The notes under the pieces: generated by a model
What the model was told of the DNA's origin: nothing
Seen by the model: only the letters and a program-made list of their open reading frames with translations
Database searches by the model: none
Shown: one piece after another, positions 1-9,898 of the stretch
Layout of the letters: each line of letters begins with the position of its first letter
How positions within the stretch are numbered: the first letter of the stretch is position 1
Position numbers and translations under genes: made by a program
Assembly: GCA_977017575.1 (NCBI GenBank)
Contig: CDRNVI010000053.1
Coordinates: 744,001-808,000 of the forward strand
DNA from: Paramoeba atlantica
Taxonomy: Eukaryota; Discosea
Reading direction: 5' to 3'
DNA length: 64,000 nt

Positions 1-2124
1 TACATATGCGAGGAAAGCAATTCCTGCAGTGCACTCGCAGAAGAACTCCAGCAGCATGCCAATCGCATTCTTGATTGTGTTATTAACGGTATGCGCGATA
101 CCGATGAGGAAGTGTGTTATCAGAGTACGAACGCATTGTGTAATGCCATTACCTTTATTCATGGAAACATGGACGTTCCAGCGGAGAGGGATTTTATCAT
201 GCAAACTATTTGTGCGAATTGCGTGAACCATGAACCTAGAACCATCGTGAAAGGTCTGGAATGTCTTGTTCGTATTGCCTTTGAATATTACACCGTTCTT
301 TCATCGTACATGCCAGCGCTTTTTAGCCTTACCGTTCAGAGCATTCAGACAGAAAATGAAGATACAGCTCTTCAAGGGTTTCAATTTTGGACTACAATAT
401 GCGAAGTAGAACTTGTACTTCTTGAAGAACATGAAGGAGAGGACTGCCAAGGTTATGCCTCAAAAGCTGCACCTCAAATTGTACCTGTGGCCCTCCAATC
501 CTTATTGAAACAGGAGGAAGGTCAAAGTGATGACGATTGGAACGTATGCGCCGCAGGGGGTATATGTCTTCGAGGCTTCGCACAGGTTTTGAAAAATGAT
601 ATTCTGTCCTATGTAATGCCATTCGTAACAAACAATGCGAAGGATAGCAACTGGAAAAACTGTGACGCAGCGCTAACCGCCTTTGGGGGTATTCTCGACG
701 GGCCAGATACAGCCGCGGTAGGTCAAAGTATTACGGGGGCTATGCCTCTTCTTCTTCAGTACACAGCCAGTGATCAACATCCCATGGTGCGCGAGAGTGC
801 CGTTTGGGTTCTCTCTCGTATAGCTAATTTTCACGCTCCCGTTATTCTCCAAGAGTATCTAGATCAAGTTGTTCGACTTTCAGCGGGGCTTATTGGAGAT
901 ATCCCTTCTATAGGTAACAAAGCGTGTAGTATTCTTCACAATCTCTGTATTGAGCTGGAAGGTGACACAACAACTCCAGCTACAAACGCCATGTCGGCCT
1001 ATTTTGAGCCACTAGTTACGACACTTCTCCAGTGTATGGATCGTCCTAACGCTCATGAAAGTAACTTGCGTGGAGCGGCGCAGGAAACGCTTAACTCCCT
1101 ACTCAGCTGCGCGGCAGAAGATATATTTACTAAGGTGAACGCTCTGATACCTGAGTTCGTCGCTCGCATCGAAAAAACGACGGCCTCCATTACACCGGAT
1201 ATACCCACCTCGACTTTACAAGAACTCCAACTTACGCAAGGTCTTTTCTGCGGCTCCCTGCAGCACGTTTGTCATAAACTCGGAAAACGTCTCACAAAGG
1301 AAAGTGTTGCCCTGATGATGCGGGCGTGCCAGCGTGCCCTCGTCCCGGTAGGCGAAACAGTTTCTGAAGAGGCTGTGTTACTTGTGGGTGCCTTAGCGGC
1401 CGCAATAGGAACAAACTTCCAAAACTACCTACCCGATGTCGCTCCAGCTATCTTATCATCTCTACGAAACTGCAAGGAGCCCTCTTTATGCACTATTGCT
1501 GTGGGTACCGTAGGTGATATTGTTGCCGCACTTGGGACGCGCACCCCCGAATCTTTCTGTGACGAGTTCATAGGGGCCCTTTTGGCAAACGTTCGCTCGG
1601 ATGATCTTCCACAGAGCACGCGCCCTCCTATTCTTAGTTGTTTTGGTGACATTGCATTGCATACTGAAGGGATCTTTGAAAAGTATCTCCCTGTTGTAAT
1701 GAACGTTCTTGACAGCGCCGCCTCCGCCGTAGACACAATTGACCCGGAAAATGACGAAATGTTGGAATTCGGCGAGGATCTCAGGGAATCTATTTGCGAA
1801 GCCTTTACTGGAATAATTCAAGGAATGAAGGGAAAAATTTCCGTTTTAACTCCCTACGTCCCGAAATTCTTGCAATTTATCATGTCTAGTGGAATGGCCA
1901 AACAGGTTAGCGATCCTGTGCTGTCGCATTGCGTAAGTGTGTTGGGTGATTTGCTGAATGTGTTTGGTTCACAAACCAACCGGCAACATTGTCCGTCTGA
2001 ACTAGTCAATTTCGTACGAAACAAGCAAGTACAAGAAATGGTGGAGAGGGCGATGAAAAGCAATAATGAAGAAACTCGCGATGCCGCACAATGGACCCGT
2101 AAAGAAGCCTCTTCCTATCTGTAA
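1..2124 (+). CDS. KPNB1: Importin subunit beta-1 (karyopherin beta), 5' partial
   Basis: This is the nuclear import receptor that binds importin-alpha or cargo directly, docks on FG nucleoporins and is released by RanGTP. The frame is open from base 1, so the N-terminal part lies outside the window; 707 residues remain and end at a TAA. The opening YICEES, the ATNAL-like STNALCNAI stretch, ALQGFQFWTTICEVE, the acidic DDDWNVCAAGG loop and the DAALTAFGGILDGP segment follow the order of the HEAT repeats of importin-beta-1, including the acidic loop region. The length fits a family of about 870 residues missing roughly 160. The downstream neighbour starts 430 bases later. Identification is secure; kinetoplastid assignment of paralogue is not needed. 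Confidence 0.93.
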   Translation, partial: YICEESNSCSALAEELQQHANRILDCVINGMRDTDEEVCYQSTNALCNAITFIHGNMDVPAERDFIMQTICANCVNHEPRTIVKGLECLVRIAFEYYTVLSSYMPALFSLTVQSIQTENEDTALQGFQFWTTICEVELVLLEEHEGEDCQGYASKAAPQIVPVALQSLLKQEEGQSDDDWNVCAAGGICLRGFAQVLKNDILSYVMPFVTNNAKDSNWKNCDAALTAFGGILDGPDTAAVGQSITGAMPLLLQYTASDQHPMVRESAVWVLSRIANFHAPVILQEYLDQVVRLSAGLIGDIPSIGNKACSILHNLCIELEGDTTTPATNAMSAYFEPLVTTLLQCMDRPNAHESNLRGAAQETLNSLLSCAAEDIFTKVNALIPEFVARIEKTTASITPDIPTSTLQELQLTQGLFCGSLQHVCHKLGKRLTKESVALMMRACQRALVPVGETVSEEAVLLVGALAAAIGTNFQNYLPDVAPAILSSLRNCKEPSLCTIAVGTVGDIVAALGTRTPESFCDEFIGALLANVRSDDLPQSTRPPILSCFGDIALHTEGIFEKYLPVVMNVLDSAASAVDTIDPENDEMLEFGEDLRESICEAFTGIIQGMKGKISVLTPYVPKFLQFIMSSGMAKQVSDPVLSHCVSVLGDLLNVFGSQTNRQHCPSELVNFVRNKQVQEMVERAMKSNNEETRDAAQWTRKEASSYL

Positions 2125-2555
2125 AAATATTCGGATTTTGGAAACATAAAAAGGTTTGAATTTGTGATTTCTCAAGCGTTGTAATACATCGCCTTTGTTG
2201 TCATTACATGTATACAAGTTTGTTTGCCTTAATATATCGTGTCATCTTCAACAGAAGTTGAAAAGGTGTAAGAAAATTGCATACTATTTAATTTAAAATT
2301 CATGTATCATGCATGTAGTTTACGAAAATGTGTTACATATAGATGTGCGACACCAACAATTTTTAGAACACTCTCAAATTACTTTTTTGCTACCGTACCG
2401 TAACATTTTTTTCTGAAAATACACAACCGACTTTTTTCCTTTGTATTTTTTTCTATGGGTGAGTCATACATGTCACTGTATATTTTTACAAAACTGACAA
2501 TACATATTTTTTTAAAGAAATCCTTACCAACATCTCCTTTCCCACCCTCACACAC
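2125..2555. other. Intergenic spacer with pyrimidine-rich acceptor region
   Basis: This AT-rich spacer has no credible open frame. The last 60 bases before the next ATG are rich in T and C (TCTCCTTTCCCACCCTC), as expected for a trans-splicing acceptor region. No RNA gene or repeat was seen. Confidence 0.5.
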
Positions 2556-3617
2556 ATGCTTCTACTGAGAAAAACCTTGCTCCAAAACCACCAACTAGGA
2601 GTCACCCCTATGTGGAAACGGGGACGAACACACAGTGACCTCAAAGACCACAACGGGGTCACTGGATTTCTTTTCGGTTCTCTACCGGATCGCGTACAAG
2701 ACTACGCCCGTTTTGCGCTCTCGGAAGGGATGATGCACGAGTACGCGCGCCAGGGATGGGTCGTGAGCCCCCGTCCCGTGATGTCACGCGCCCAACTCGA
2801 CATGCTCCTACACGAGATTCGCAACCTGGTCGCCTATGAAGGGGACGAGATGCCTCCCAACAAGGCGCTGTTGTATAATTACACTGACATCAACCCACTT
2901 GCCTCGCATCAGATTTTTTATAGTACCGGACACTGGCGAGTGCTTCGTTGTCTTCATGATTTAGTTTACCTCCCCGCACTCACGGCCCCGGCCTCGCAGC
3001 TTCTCGGGAACCGTGCAGTTCAGTTTCTCCACGACGAGTTGTTCTGTAAACCCCCTGAGAAGGGAAGTTGTGTAGTGTGGCACCAGAATGGGGTTCAGTG
3101 GAAGAACACGCAGCCGTTGCAACACGTCACCGCTCACCTCGCGTTCGATCAACAGAGTGTGCAGAATGGAGGGCTCCATGTCGTCTCAGGTTCGCATCTC
3201 TGGCGTGCAGTCGAGAACACGATTCCTATGACCGTGAGTAGCGACCCAGACCCGAAAGTTCAAATGGAGGCCGTGCTCTCGGCACTCTCGGAAGAGGAAA
3301 CTGCAAAATTTTATGAGAATGTGACATGCCCCAAGGTGCCCAGAGGTCACGCGTTGTTTATGCATCCCCTGCTGCTGCATGGGTCGCACCCGAATACGAG
3401 TGTTCAATGGCGCAGAGCGGGTGCAGTGCATTATTGTGCACAAGGTACGTGTGCGGTGAACACGGGTCCACTGTTTCAAGGAACGTACGTGATGCGAGGA
3501 AGTGAACCTCTGATGGGGAAATTCTATCCGATCGTCTTCGACCCACACAAAATGGCTGGATCGCAAGCCCCCGCTAGTCCAGCTGGGGCTCCCTCTCTTC
3601 CCGCTCCATCTTCTTGA
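2556..3617 (+). CDS. Phytanoyl-CoA dioxygenase (PhyH) family protein with altered iron-ligand motif
   Basis: The 353-residue protein has the PhyH layout of Fe(II)/2-oxoglutarate oxygenases. The first facial-triad motif should be HxD but reads H176-Q177-N178, in WHQNGVQW. The distal histidine sits in LLLHGSHPNTS (H275, with H278 nearby) and is followed by the WRRAG arginines near residue 286 that normally hold 2-oxoglutarate. The N-terminus (MLLLRKTLLQNHQLG) is basic and could be a weak mitochondrial presequence, which is inference. Family members hydroxylate acyl-CoAs or small metabolites; the substrate here cannot be told. Losing the acidic iron ligand suggests a changed or lost reaction. 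The coding strand is C-rich in the 5' half and G-rich near the 3' end, unlike the AT-rich flanks. Confidence 0.8.
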   Translation: MLLLRKTLLQNHQLGVTPMWKRGRTHSDLKDHNGVTGFLFGSLPDRVQDYARFALSEGMMHEYARQGWVVSPRPVMSRAQLDMLLHEIRNLVAYEGDEMPPNKALLYNYTDINPLASHQIFYSTGHWRVLRCLHDLVYLPALTAPASQLLGNRAVQFLHDELFCKPPEKGSCVVWHQNGVQWKNTQPLQHVTAHLAFDQQSVQNGGLHVVSGSHLWRAVENTIPMTVSSDPDPKVQMEAVLSALSEEETAKFYENVTCPKVPRGHALFMHPLLLHGSHPNTSVQWRRAGAVHYCAQGTCAVNTGPLFQGTYVMRGSEPLMGKFYPIVFDPHKMAGSQAPASPAGAPSLPAPSS

Positions 3618-4843
3618 GTTTCCTTTTTTAGAATGGTTATGGAGTTAGCTAGATAACTTTTCACGTGAGAATTGTAAACGCGTATTGTTCCCGTATTCAT
3701 TTTGGTGTAAATCTTTACATGTATGTTATGGGGCTCTAAATTTATACATGTCCAGTTGACTTATAGTACTTGCAGTTGACATACTGCAACGTAGCGAAAC
3801 ATGTTCTTAAAACTCGAATTGGTATAAGCAGATTAAAATGAATAAGAACCATACAAAAGCAAAGTACGCTCTTTCATTATGTACATGAGAATGTTCTAAA
3901 AATGTGGTGGTCCGACATCTCCCAAAAATCAGTATGGAGCACTTGGAACCGATCTGAATGGGTTTGTTACGGAAGTGCGTTCGCATTTTCTAATGTGAGC
4001 ATGATCTTAGCCGGCTATTTTAATCGGAAATCCCAGAGCATTGATTTCGAAGATAGAGTGACATCTCGCCTGCATGAAATCTCGCCTGCATTGAAAGATT
4101 GAAAATAGATTCTAGTTAAAGAAATGCTTTAAAAAAATCTACTGTTCCACGAAACTTGTTTTGAGTGAGTCCGGGGAACGTATTTTCTTCTGTATTATGT
4201 AGTACGTACAAACGTGTATTAGAGACGACACCGGGATTACAGAATCGACAACATCTTGTCGGATTTCTTGTACAGTGTGCCGTGCGTTTAAAAAAAAGTT
4301 TTTAATTCTGCTAGAGATCTGAAGCTCGTTTTCATGACCCTGCATGCCACCATAGCCTGGTAAACATGGTTATTTGCTTGTATGTTAGCTCGGCGATGGT
4401 GTTCACAGAGTAGAAGTCCTTCTTCACGCTTCGCTCATACGAGAGGTACTAACGGTGCTTCAGAACTTGATTGACGTGGACTAGTTATTGCGTTGGGTTA
4501 TGTAGACACTTAAATTCTGCCTTGATTCAACAAATAAATAAAACAGTGAACAAACATTTTTGAAGCTTGTATGTGTTAACCACTTCATTCTCCCGCACGA
4601 ATTCGCGCGCAACTACCCTTTTTTCACCCCCTACCTAATAGTAGTAACTCTACTCCCTATTTGCCTATTCCTAATTATCCTTTTTGACGGAGCCTTGAGT
4701 ATGAGGCGTCGCGAAGTTTTTCGTTTTTTTACCCTTATTGTAAATCTCTATTGTTGTGCCCTATGCCTTACAAGCAGTTCACATTCTATTCTGTACTATC
4801 GTCTTTGTTTTTCTCACCCTTATTACCTCCTTAAAAACGATTC
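3618..4843. other. Intergenic region, 1.2 kb, no confident gene
   Basis: The stretch holds a 66-codon ATG frame at 3902-4102, listed separately with low confidence, and a 16-bp tandem duplication (CTCGCCTGCATGAAAT-like) around 4066-4095. The last 200 bases are pyrimidine-rich (TTTTTTACCC, CTCACCCTTATTACCTCC) and lead into the DNA ligase start. No RNA gene was seen. Confidence 0.4.
3902..4102 (+). CDS. Possible small protein, 66 aa, unrecognised
   Basis: An ATG-started frame of 66 codons sits alone in a long spacer on the transcribed strand. It encodes a tryptophan-rich start (MWWSDISQK), a short hydrophobic stretch (SAFAFSNVSMILAGYF) that might span a membrane, and a charged tail. No family is recognised. 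Part of the tail lies in a 16-bp tandem duplication, which argues that it may be chance. Listed only because the spacer is otherwise empty. Confidence 0.2.
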   Translation: MWWSDISQKSVWSTWNRSEWVCYGSAFAFSNVSMILAGYFNRKSQSIDFEDRVTSRLHEISPALKD

Positions 4844-6850
4844 ATGTCTGGTGGTGAGATTGATGAGGAATTTTCTGGTATATTCGCGGGATCCACCTCG
4901 ATGGCCAAACTTATACTCAAGTCCAGTTATGATGTACAAAAGGTAACGTCGAGTTGGCCGGATGGCAACAGTGTCCCGTATGCTTTCCTGTGCGATGCGT
5001 TTGCTGATGTTTCCAACGTCAGTGCCCGGCTGGAGTGTATACTTAGAATGGCTCACTGTTTTCATGCTATTTTACACCGCTCACCCGACAGTCTACGAGA
5101 GGCAGTGTACCTGACGCTGAATAAGCTAGCACCTGACCAGGAAGGCTTGGAACTAGGTGTTGGTGATGCAATACTAACAAAGGCAGTGGCGGACGGGTGC
5201 TGTAGAACAGTGGCTTATATAAAAGAGCAATACCAGAAGACAGGCGACCTTGCCGAAGTAGCTCAAACGTCAAAGCAAGGTCAAAAAATGTTGATGCAGC
5301 CGAAACCTTTGACAGTGGCTCGCGTTTTTTCTTCACTCAAGTACATTGCAACGGCTTCTGGAAAAGATGCTCAAAAGCAACGAAGCGAGCGCATAACACT
5401 ACTCTTGCGTGAGGCAAAAGGAGTTGAAGTTAATTTCATAGTCCGTGCTTTGCAGGGGAAAATGCGAATGGGACTTGCAGAGCTTTCTGTGCTTGTGGCC
5501 CTTTCCTATGCGTTTTTCTTTCACTTTTTCCCGGAATATACGTCGTTTGGGGCGGAGGCTCTTCAAGCGCGGCTCAATGCAGTGGCGGAAGGCTTGCGTC
5601 GTGCTTACCACGATGTTCCCTCTCTAGATGTGATTCTCCCTCGACTTTTACAAGAGGGATTGGCGGCTCTACAACCTGGTTCCATATCCATAACTCCAGG
5701 CGTGGCCGTAAAACCAATGCTAGCACACCCAACAAATGGCATTAGCACCATTTTCGAGCGTTTAGAAGGTAAAGCGTTCACATGCGAATACAAATATGAT
5801 GGGGAAAGAGCTCAACTTCATTTTGTTCGGAACTCTGTGGATAATTCTCCCGTTATGCATATCTTCAGCCGCAATTTGGAAAACAACACCTCGAAATATC
5901 CCGATATCATACAGCTTCTCCCAACCTGCGTCTCAAAAGAAGTTAACTCTTTTATAATAGACAGTGAGGTTGTTGCTGTAGATGTTAAAACGGGAGATTT
6001 AAAAAGCTTTCAGGTCCTGCAGCATAGAGCGAGAAAGGACGTTAAGCAAAGTGACATAATTATACCCGTGTGTGTGTTTGCCTTTGATCTACTGTATCTC
6101 AACGGTGAACCTCTTCTACATCTTTCATTAGCAGAGAGACGTGAAAATTTGTTTGCTTCTAAATTGTTCGAAGAACATTTGCCTGAATTTCGTTTTGTGC
6201 AGCACGAAGATTGTCATACAACCGAAGCAGTTGAAACTTTCTTTCAAAAAGCGCTTGATGATGGATGTGAAGGTTTAATGATTAAGACTTTGACAAAGAA
6301 CGCGGAATACGTCCCGAGCAAGCGCAGTCATTCTTGGTTAAAATTAAAGAAAGACTATTTAGAGGGCATGGTAGATACTATGGATTTAATACCGATTGGT
6401 GCTTATTTCGGGAAGGGAAAGCGGGCAGGAGTTTTTGGTGGGTTCCTTTTGGCCTGTTATGACAAGGAAACCGAGCACATGCAGACTGCATGCAAATTGG
6501 GGACGGGATTTTCAGATACTGAATTGGAAAATTTAACGGAACAGCTAAAAGAATACGTCATCGATGTTCCTCGTCCATATTACCAATATGACGAGAAGGA
6601 CGAGCCAGATGCATGGGTAGCTGATCATATGGTTTGGGAAATTAAGGCAGCAGACCTTTCTATATCACCGCGACATTATGCTGCCTATGATAAAGTTGCT
6701 GACGGCAAAGGTATTGCTTTGCGCTTTCCTCGGTTTATTAAAGTGCGTGAAGACAAGGGACCTTCCGACGCTACTGATTCCGTACAAATTGCCAGTATGT
6801 ACAGAGCACAAAACCTAGCTATGGTGCGATCCCCCGCAGAGCCGGAATAG
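4844..6850 (+). CDS. LIG1: ATP-dependent DNA ligase I
   Basis: This enzyme seals nicks in DNA during Okazaki-fragment joining and excision repair. All nucleotidyltransferase motifs are present in order: motif I with the adenylated lysine in EYKYDGERAQ (K317), motif III FIIDSEVVAVD, IIIa CVFAFDLLYLNG, IV CEGLMIKTL, V HSWLKLKKDYLEG, then the OB-fold with GKGKRAGVFGGFLLACYD and the final HMVWEIKAADLSISP. An N-terminal helical DNA-binding domain covers about residues 30-270. At 668 residues it is shorter than human LIG1, chiefly because the long disordered N-terminal tail with a PCNA-binding motif is missing or tiny here. The ATG at 4844 follows a pyrimidine-rich run and leaves a complete protein. 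A nuclear role is expected; a kinetoplast role cannot be excluded. Confidence 0.95.
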   Translation: MSGGEIDEEFSGIFAGSTSMAKLILKSSYDVQKVTSSWPDGNSVPYAFLCDAFADVSNVSARLECILRMAHCFHAILHRSPDSLREAVYLTLNKLAPDQEGLELGVGDAILTKAVADGCCRTVAYIKEQYQKTGDLAEVAQTSKQGQKMLMQPKPLTVARVFSSLKYIATASGKDAQKQRSERITLLLREAKGVEVNFIVRALQGKMRMGLAELSVLVALSYAFFFHFFPEYTSFGAEALQARLNAVAEGLRRAYHDVPSLDVILPRLLQEGLAALQPGSISITPGVAVKPMLAHPTNGISTIFERLEGKAFTCEYKYDGERAQLHFVRNSVDNSPVMHIFSRNLENNTSKYPDIIQLLPTCVSKEVNSFIIDSEVVAVDVKTGDLKSFQVLQHRARKDVKQSDIIIPVCVFAFDLLYLNGEPLLHLSLAERRENLFASKLFEEHLPEFRFVQHEDCHTTEAVETFFQKALDDGCEGLMIKTLTKNAEYVPSKRSHSWLKLKKDYLEGMVDTMDLIPIGAYFGKGKRAGVFGGFLLACYDKETEHMQTACKLGTGFSDTELENLTEQLKEYVIDVPRPYYQYDEKDEPDAWVADHMVWEIKAADLSISPRHYAAYDKVADGKGIALRFPRFIKVREDKGPSDATDSVQIASMYRAQNLAMVRSPAEPE

Positions 6851-6891
6851 GGGCAAGAATATAAGTATATAAGAAAGTAGGGGCAATGGGA

Positions 6892-8144
6892 ACTTATATT
6901 GTACCCAAAATTTGGGTTTTTCATTTTTTTTGTATTTTGTCGCATCTTTTTGCTAATGTTTATTTTTTGGCTCTGTACATCTATCCTACATATTTTTGTC
7001 CAATATGTGCTCGTGTTCCGATCTTCGGTGCATTCTCCGATGGAAGCATGATGGAGATATCCCTGATAATTTTGTGTCTTTCCTGGTATCTCATGGAATA
7101 ATGCGACAAGATAAATGCCCTACACATAAATTGCCTGGCACTCCTCACAAGTCGAATCCCTCATTGTCCATTTGCTGGCGCAGAAATTGTGGTGCTAAAT
7201 GCAGGAAACGCCTTACTAGGCTCGCACCTTTTTTTTCTTCGAAACAAAAAAAGCCTGAAATGAAATTCATGCTTTGGATCAAACTTTGTCAACGGGTCGA
7301 AATGGCAATTCTGGCCTCACAGTGTAAGGTAGCCCGACGTACTGTTTTCAAATGGAAAAAACAACTTCTGCTATGGATTCATAAGGCCGTACTGAAACGC
7401 AACGAGGAAATCAAGTTCTCTAGGTGCGCAGTTGATGAAACCTATCTCTTTCCACGGAAGTATCATCGGAGATGCCGAGTGAGAAAAAGATCTTTTTACA
7501 TATTACTGGGACAATTACCCAGCTACAATTACTGGGATCTAAAGAGATGGTAGTTGTGGCCGTACTATACGGAAGAGCGTTGAAAAAAGGGACAGGACTA
7601 CTTGATAAAATTTTGTGAAAAAGCACACAGTGGACAGCTACCGCACGATCTTAAACACAGATGCTTGGCGGGCGTACCGTGGATTAAATGCCGTAAGAGA
7701 TCATCGAGTCGTGAACCATAGCACAAAAGGTAAATATCGTTTTGTTACAAAAGAGGGAATACATACAAACAATGCCGAGCCGTGCCACTCTTCTGTAAAG
7801 AGGGGAATACGAAAGCAAGGAAGACTCTCAATGCATCCGCATAAGGCTGATGAAATTGTTGCATTGCACACGCTGTTTTTTAAGAACGCAAACTGGCAAG
7901 AACGCTTCCGCGCTCTTTTGTTGGCTCTGAAGTCCGTAAAAGATGAAGTGGAAAGGGAAGAAGTAGAAAGGGACCAAGACAACGACAATGAAGAGACAGA
8001 AGATGACTCTGAATAAGAGAGTGAAGATTGGGGTGTGATTCAAGGTTTGTTGATTTGATTTGAATGCTAAGATAGACGAAAAGGGGGTAAAAAGTGGAAA
8101 AAGTGGAAAAAGCAGTAAAAAAATCATATGGGTACAATATAAGT
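6892..8144 (+). mobile_element. Merlin-like (IS1016/IS1595-related) DNA transposon, decayed
   Basis: A transposase relic is bracketed by a 16-bp perfect inverted repeat, ACTTATATTGTACCCA at 6892-6907 and its complement at 8129-8144. These are candidate terminal or subterminal repeats of a 1.25-kb element. No 8-9 bp target duplication of the kind Merlin makes is visible next to them, so the true ends may lie slightly outside. The element occupies the spacer between DNA ligase and the G-patch gene and follows the direction of the array. Confidence 0.55.
7005..8016 (+). pseudogene. Merlin-family transposase, broken
   Basis: The N-terminal part carries a helix (VSFLVSHGIM) and a cysteine-rich ribbon (CPTHK, CWRRNCGAKC), then a helix-turn-helix-like segment (CKVARRTVFKWKKQ) and the first catalytic block FSRCAVDETYLF. 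The C-terminal part supplies ILNTDAWRAYRGL with the second aspartate, VVNHSTKGKYRF, and GIHTNNAEPCHSSVKRG with the third acidic residue, followed by an acidic tail. This order is that of DDE transposases of the Merlin/IS1595 group. The reading frame changes near 7500 and again near 7610, so no intact protein can be made. The start is the first ATG; the frame is open a few codons upstream. Confidence 0.8.
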
Positions 8145-8363
8145 AGTCTGTAGCCGAAAGTGGCATATTCTTGTTGCCAGTGAAGCACAAAATCGATAAT
8201 GTTATTACGAACACGATGAATGAATAACGTCATCTTGTAACTCAAAATAACAATGATCAGCTAAAAACAGCTAAAATTTTCAACAATTCAGTGTACTTTA
8301 CTCCTTGTACTTTAGTGTGCTTTACTCAGTGTATTTTACTCATTATACGTTTCGGTATCCTTA

Positions 8364-9203
8364 ATGCTCTACTATGATCCAAGAAAGCCTTCGCACTACG
8401 AAGAGAAGCTTCAATATCAAGAACAAAGCTCTCCGTTCCTAATAACTGATGACGTGTTGCAAACACAACTCAACACTCCGGAAAACGCTTACAGACGTCG
8501 CTTAGAGCTTACTCGGGTGGTAAACCCAAACAGCAAGGCTCTTGAACGTGCTGAACTAGAACTGGCCAAGGAACGTTCCCTGCTACGCACCGTACACGGG
8601 AGCAATCGTCATAACATCGGGGCTCGTTTGCTATCTAAAATGGGATTCTCTGGTGAGGGTGGACTTGGAAAGCGTGGAGAAGGCATCAGTACTCCCCTTG
8701 TTCACAAACTTTGGGAAGGATGTGGCCACCAAGATAACGCTCGTGGTCTTGGTGCAAAGTCGGGTCATATGGCGAATCAAGAAGGCGTTCCTACTAAGAA
8801 GACTCTCAGAGGGCACACACTAATTAGTACTGCTCCAGAGTCGCAGCAAGTGCAAAATCTTTATCGCACGTTGAAGAAAAGTCCCAGTAGGATTCTTAGT
8901 ATAGCAGGTGTACTGCATCGTTCAGGTGGCCAAGATGTACATGAAGTAGTACTGCGCACTGAAATAGAAAAGGAGTTTTTAAAGTACGGAAAACTAGAAT
9001 CTATTTCTTTTATTAGTAATCAGAACGCGGAACTAGATACCCCAGGCGATGAAATTTTTCTTTTTATTGAGTACTTGAATATGAGTAGTGCCATAAAGGC
9101 TGCGGAAGCCTTGGAAGGTAAGCTAATCCTGGGCAAGAAGCCACACCTCACATTTTATGATGAAAATTTATACAATAGAAGAGAGTTTAACATCCTTAAA
9201 TAA
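8364..9203 (+). CDS. RBM17: G-patch and RRM/UHM splicing factor, SPF45/RBM17-like
   Basis: The 279-residue protein has a G-patch around residues 85-130 (IGARLLSKMGFSGEGGLGK, AKSGH) and a C-terminal RRM-type domain around 180-275 with an acidic first helix and FIEYLNMSSAIKAAEALEGK. This two-domain order is that of SPF45/RBM17 and plant DRT111, spliceosome-associated factors whose RRM is a U2AF-homology motif binding ULM peptides. The RxF loop usual in UHM domains reads K-L-I in GKLILGK, so ULM binding may be weak or altered. In a kinetoplastid a splicing factor would serve mainly trans-splicing. The ATG follows a run of GTACTTTACTC-like repeats that could act as the pyrimidine tract. Confidence 0.82.
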   Translation: MLYYDPRKPSHYEEKLQYQEQSSPFLITDDVLQTQLNTPENAYRRRLELTRVVNPNSKALERAELELAKERSLLRTVHGSNRHNIGARLLSKMGFSGEGGLGKRGEGISTPLVHKLWEGCGHQDNARGLGAKSGHMANQEGVPTKKTLRGHTLISTAPESQQVQNLYRTLKKSPSRILSIAGVLHRSGGQDVHEVVLRTEIEKEFLKYGKLESISFISNQNAELDTPGDEIFLFIEYLNMSSAIKAAEALEGKLILGKKPHLTFYDENLYNRREFNILK

Positions 9204-9319
9204 TTGTTTACCTAAATTAAAGTCCTCTCCTAAGTATGTGTTGGGTGTTGATCACTAAATGAAATAAAAAACTAAATACTCACAATAGATTATTTTATTT
9301 TTTTCATTAACAACAAAGA

Positions 9320-9898
9320 ATGGCGACGGTTGAGGTTTTGCCTGATGAATTAGATCAGGTACACATTAATGAAGGATCTGCTTCGGAAGACGAAGTTCCG
9401 GAACTAGAAGAAATACACGTGGATCAAAACACTGCAGGATCGCCTGAGCGCAACGTTAAACAAAACCGAAGCCAACGTCGATATGCTAAAGTTATGGGAA
9501 AAATGGGGATGAAACCGGAAGGTGGAATTACTCGAGTAACCATTCGTAAAGCGAAAAACATTACATTTGCCATTTCACAACCCGAAGTTTACAAGTATCC
9601 CGGAACAGACGCCTACATCGTTTTTGGTGAGGCTGCCATAGAGGATCGCCTTCATGATGCACAAAAGGCGGCCGTGCGACAATTCACCCAGGCCGCCGGC
9701 ATGGGCATGCACGGCAGCCCCACCGATGGTCTGCCGGTTGAGGAAGAGGAGGATGGCGACATCAGCGCCGAAGGCATAGATGAGAAGGATATTGAGCTCG
9801 TAATGGCGCAAGCTGCTGTGACTCGAAACAAATCCATTCGAGCGCTTCGTGCTAACGACGGTGACATTGTAAACACTATCATGTCGCTTACAATGTAG
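9320..9898 (+). CDS. NACA: Nascent polypeptide-associated complex subunit alpha
   Basis: NAC-alpha pairs with NAC-beta (BTF3) at the ribosome exit tunnel, shields new chains and steers targeting away from the ER when no signal is present. The 192-residue protein has an acidic N-terminus, the NAC domain from about residue 50 (RSQRRYAKVMGKMGMKP, VTIRKAKNITFAISQPEVYK, YIVFGEA) and a C-terminal UBA domain (DIELVMAQAAVTRNKSI, IVNTIMSLTM). Length and order match the family exactly. Bases 9660-9780 form a local GC-rich island that turns from C-rich to G-rich inside an otherwise AT-rich gene. Confidence 0.95.
   Translation: MATVEVLPDELDQVHINEGSASEDEVPELEEIHVDQNTAGSPERNVKQNRSQRRYAKVMGKMGMKPEGGITRVTIRKAKNITFAISQPEVYKYPGTDAYIVFGEAAIEDRLHDAQKAAVRQFTQAAGMGMHGSPTDGLPVEEEEDGDISAEGIDEKDIELVMAQAAVTRNKSIRALRANDGDIVNTIMSLTM

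Noticed and set aside
4560-4946. 128-codon frame with hydrophobic stretch upstream of DNA ligase
   Set aside because: It has no ATG start (opens with TTG), overlaps the ligase in another frame, and is mostly the pyrimidine-rich acceptor region read as Leu/Phe/Ser.
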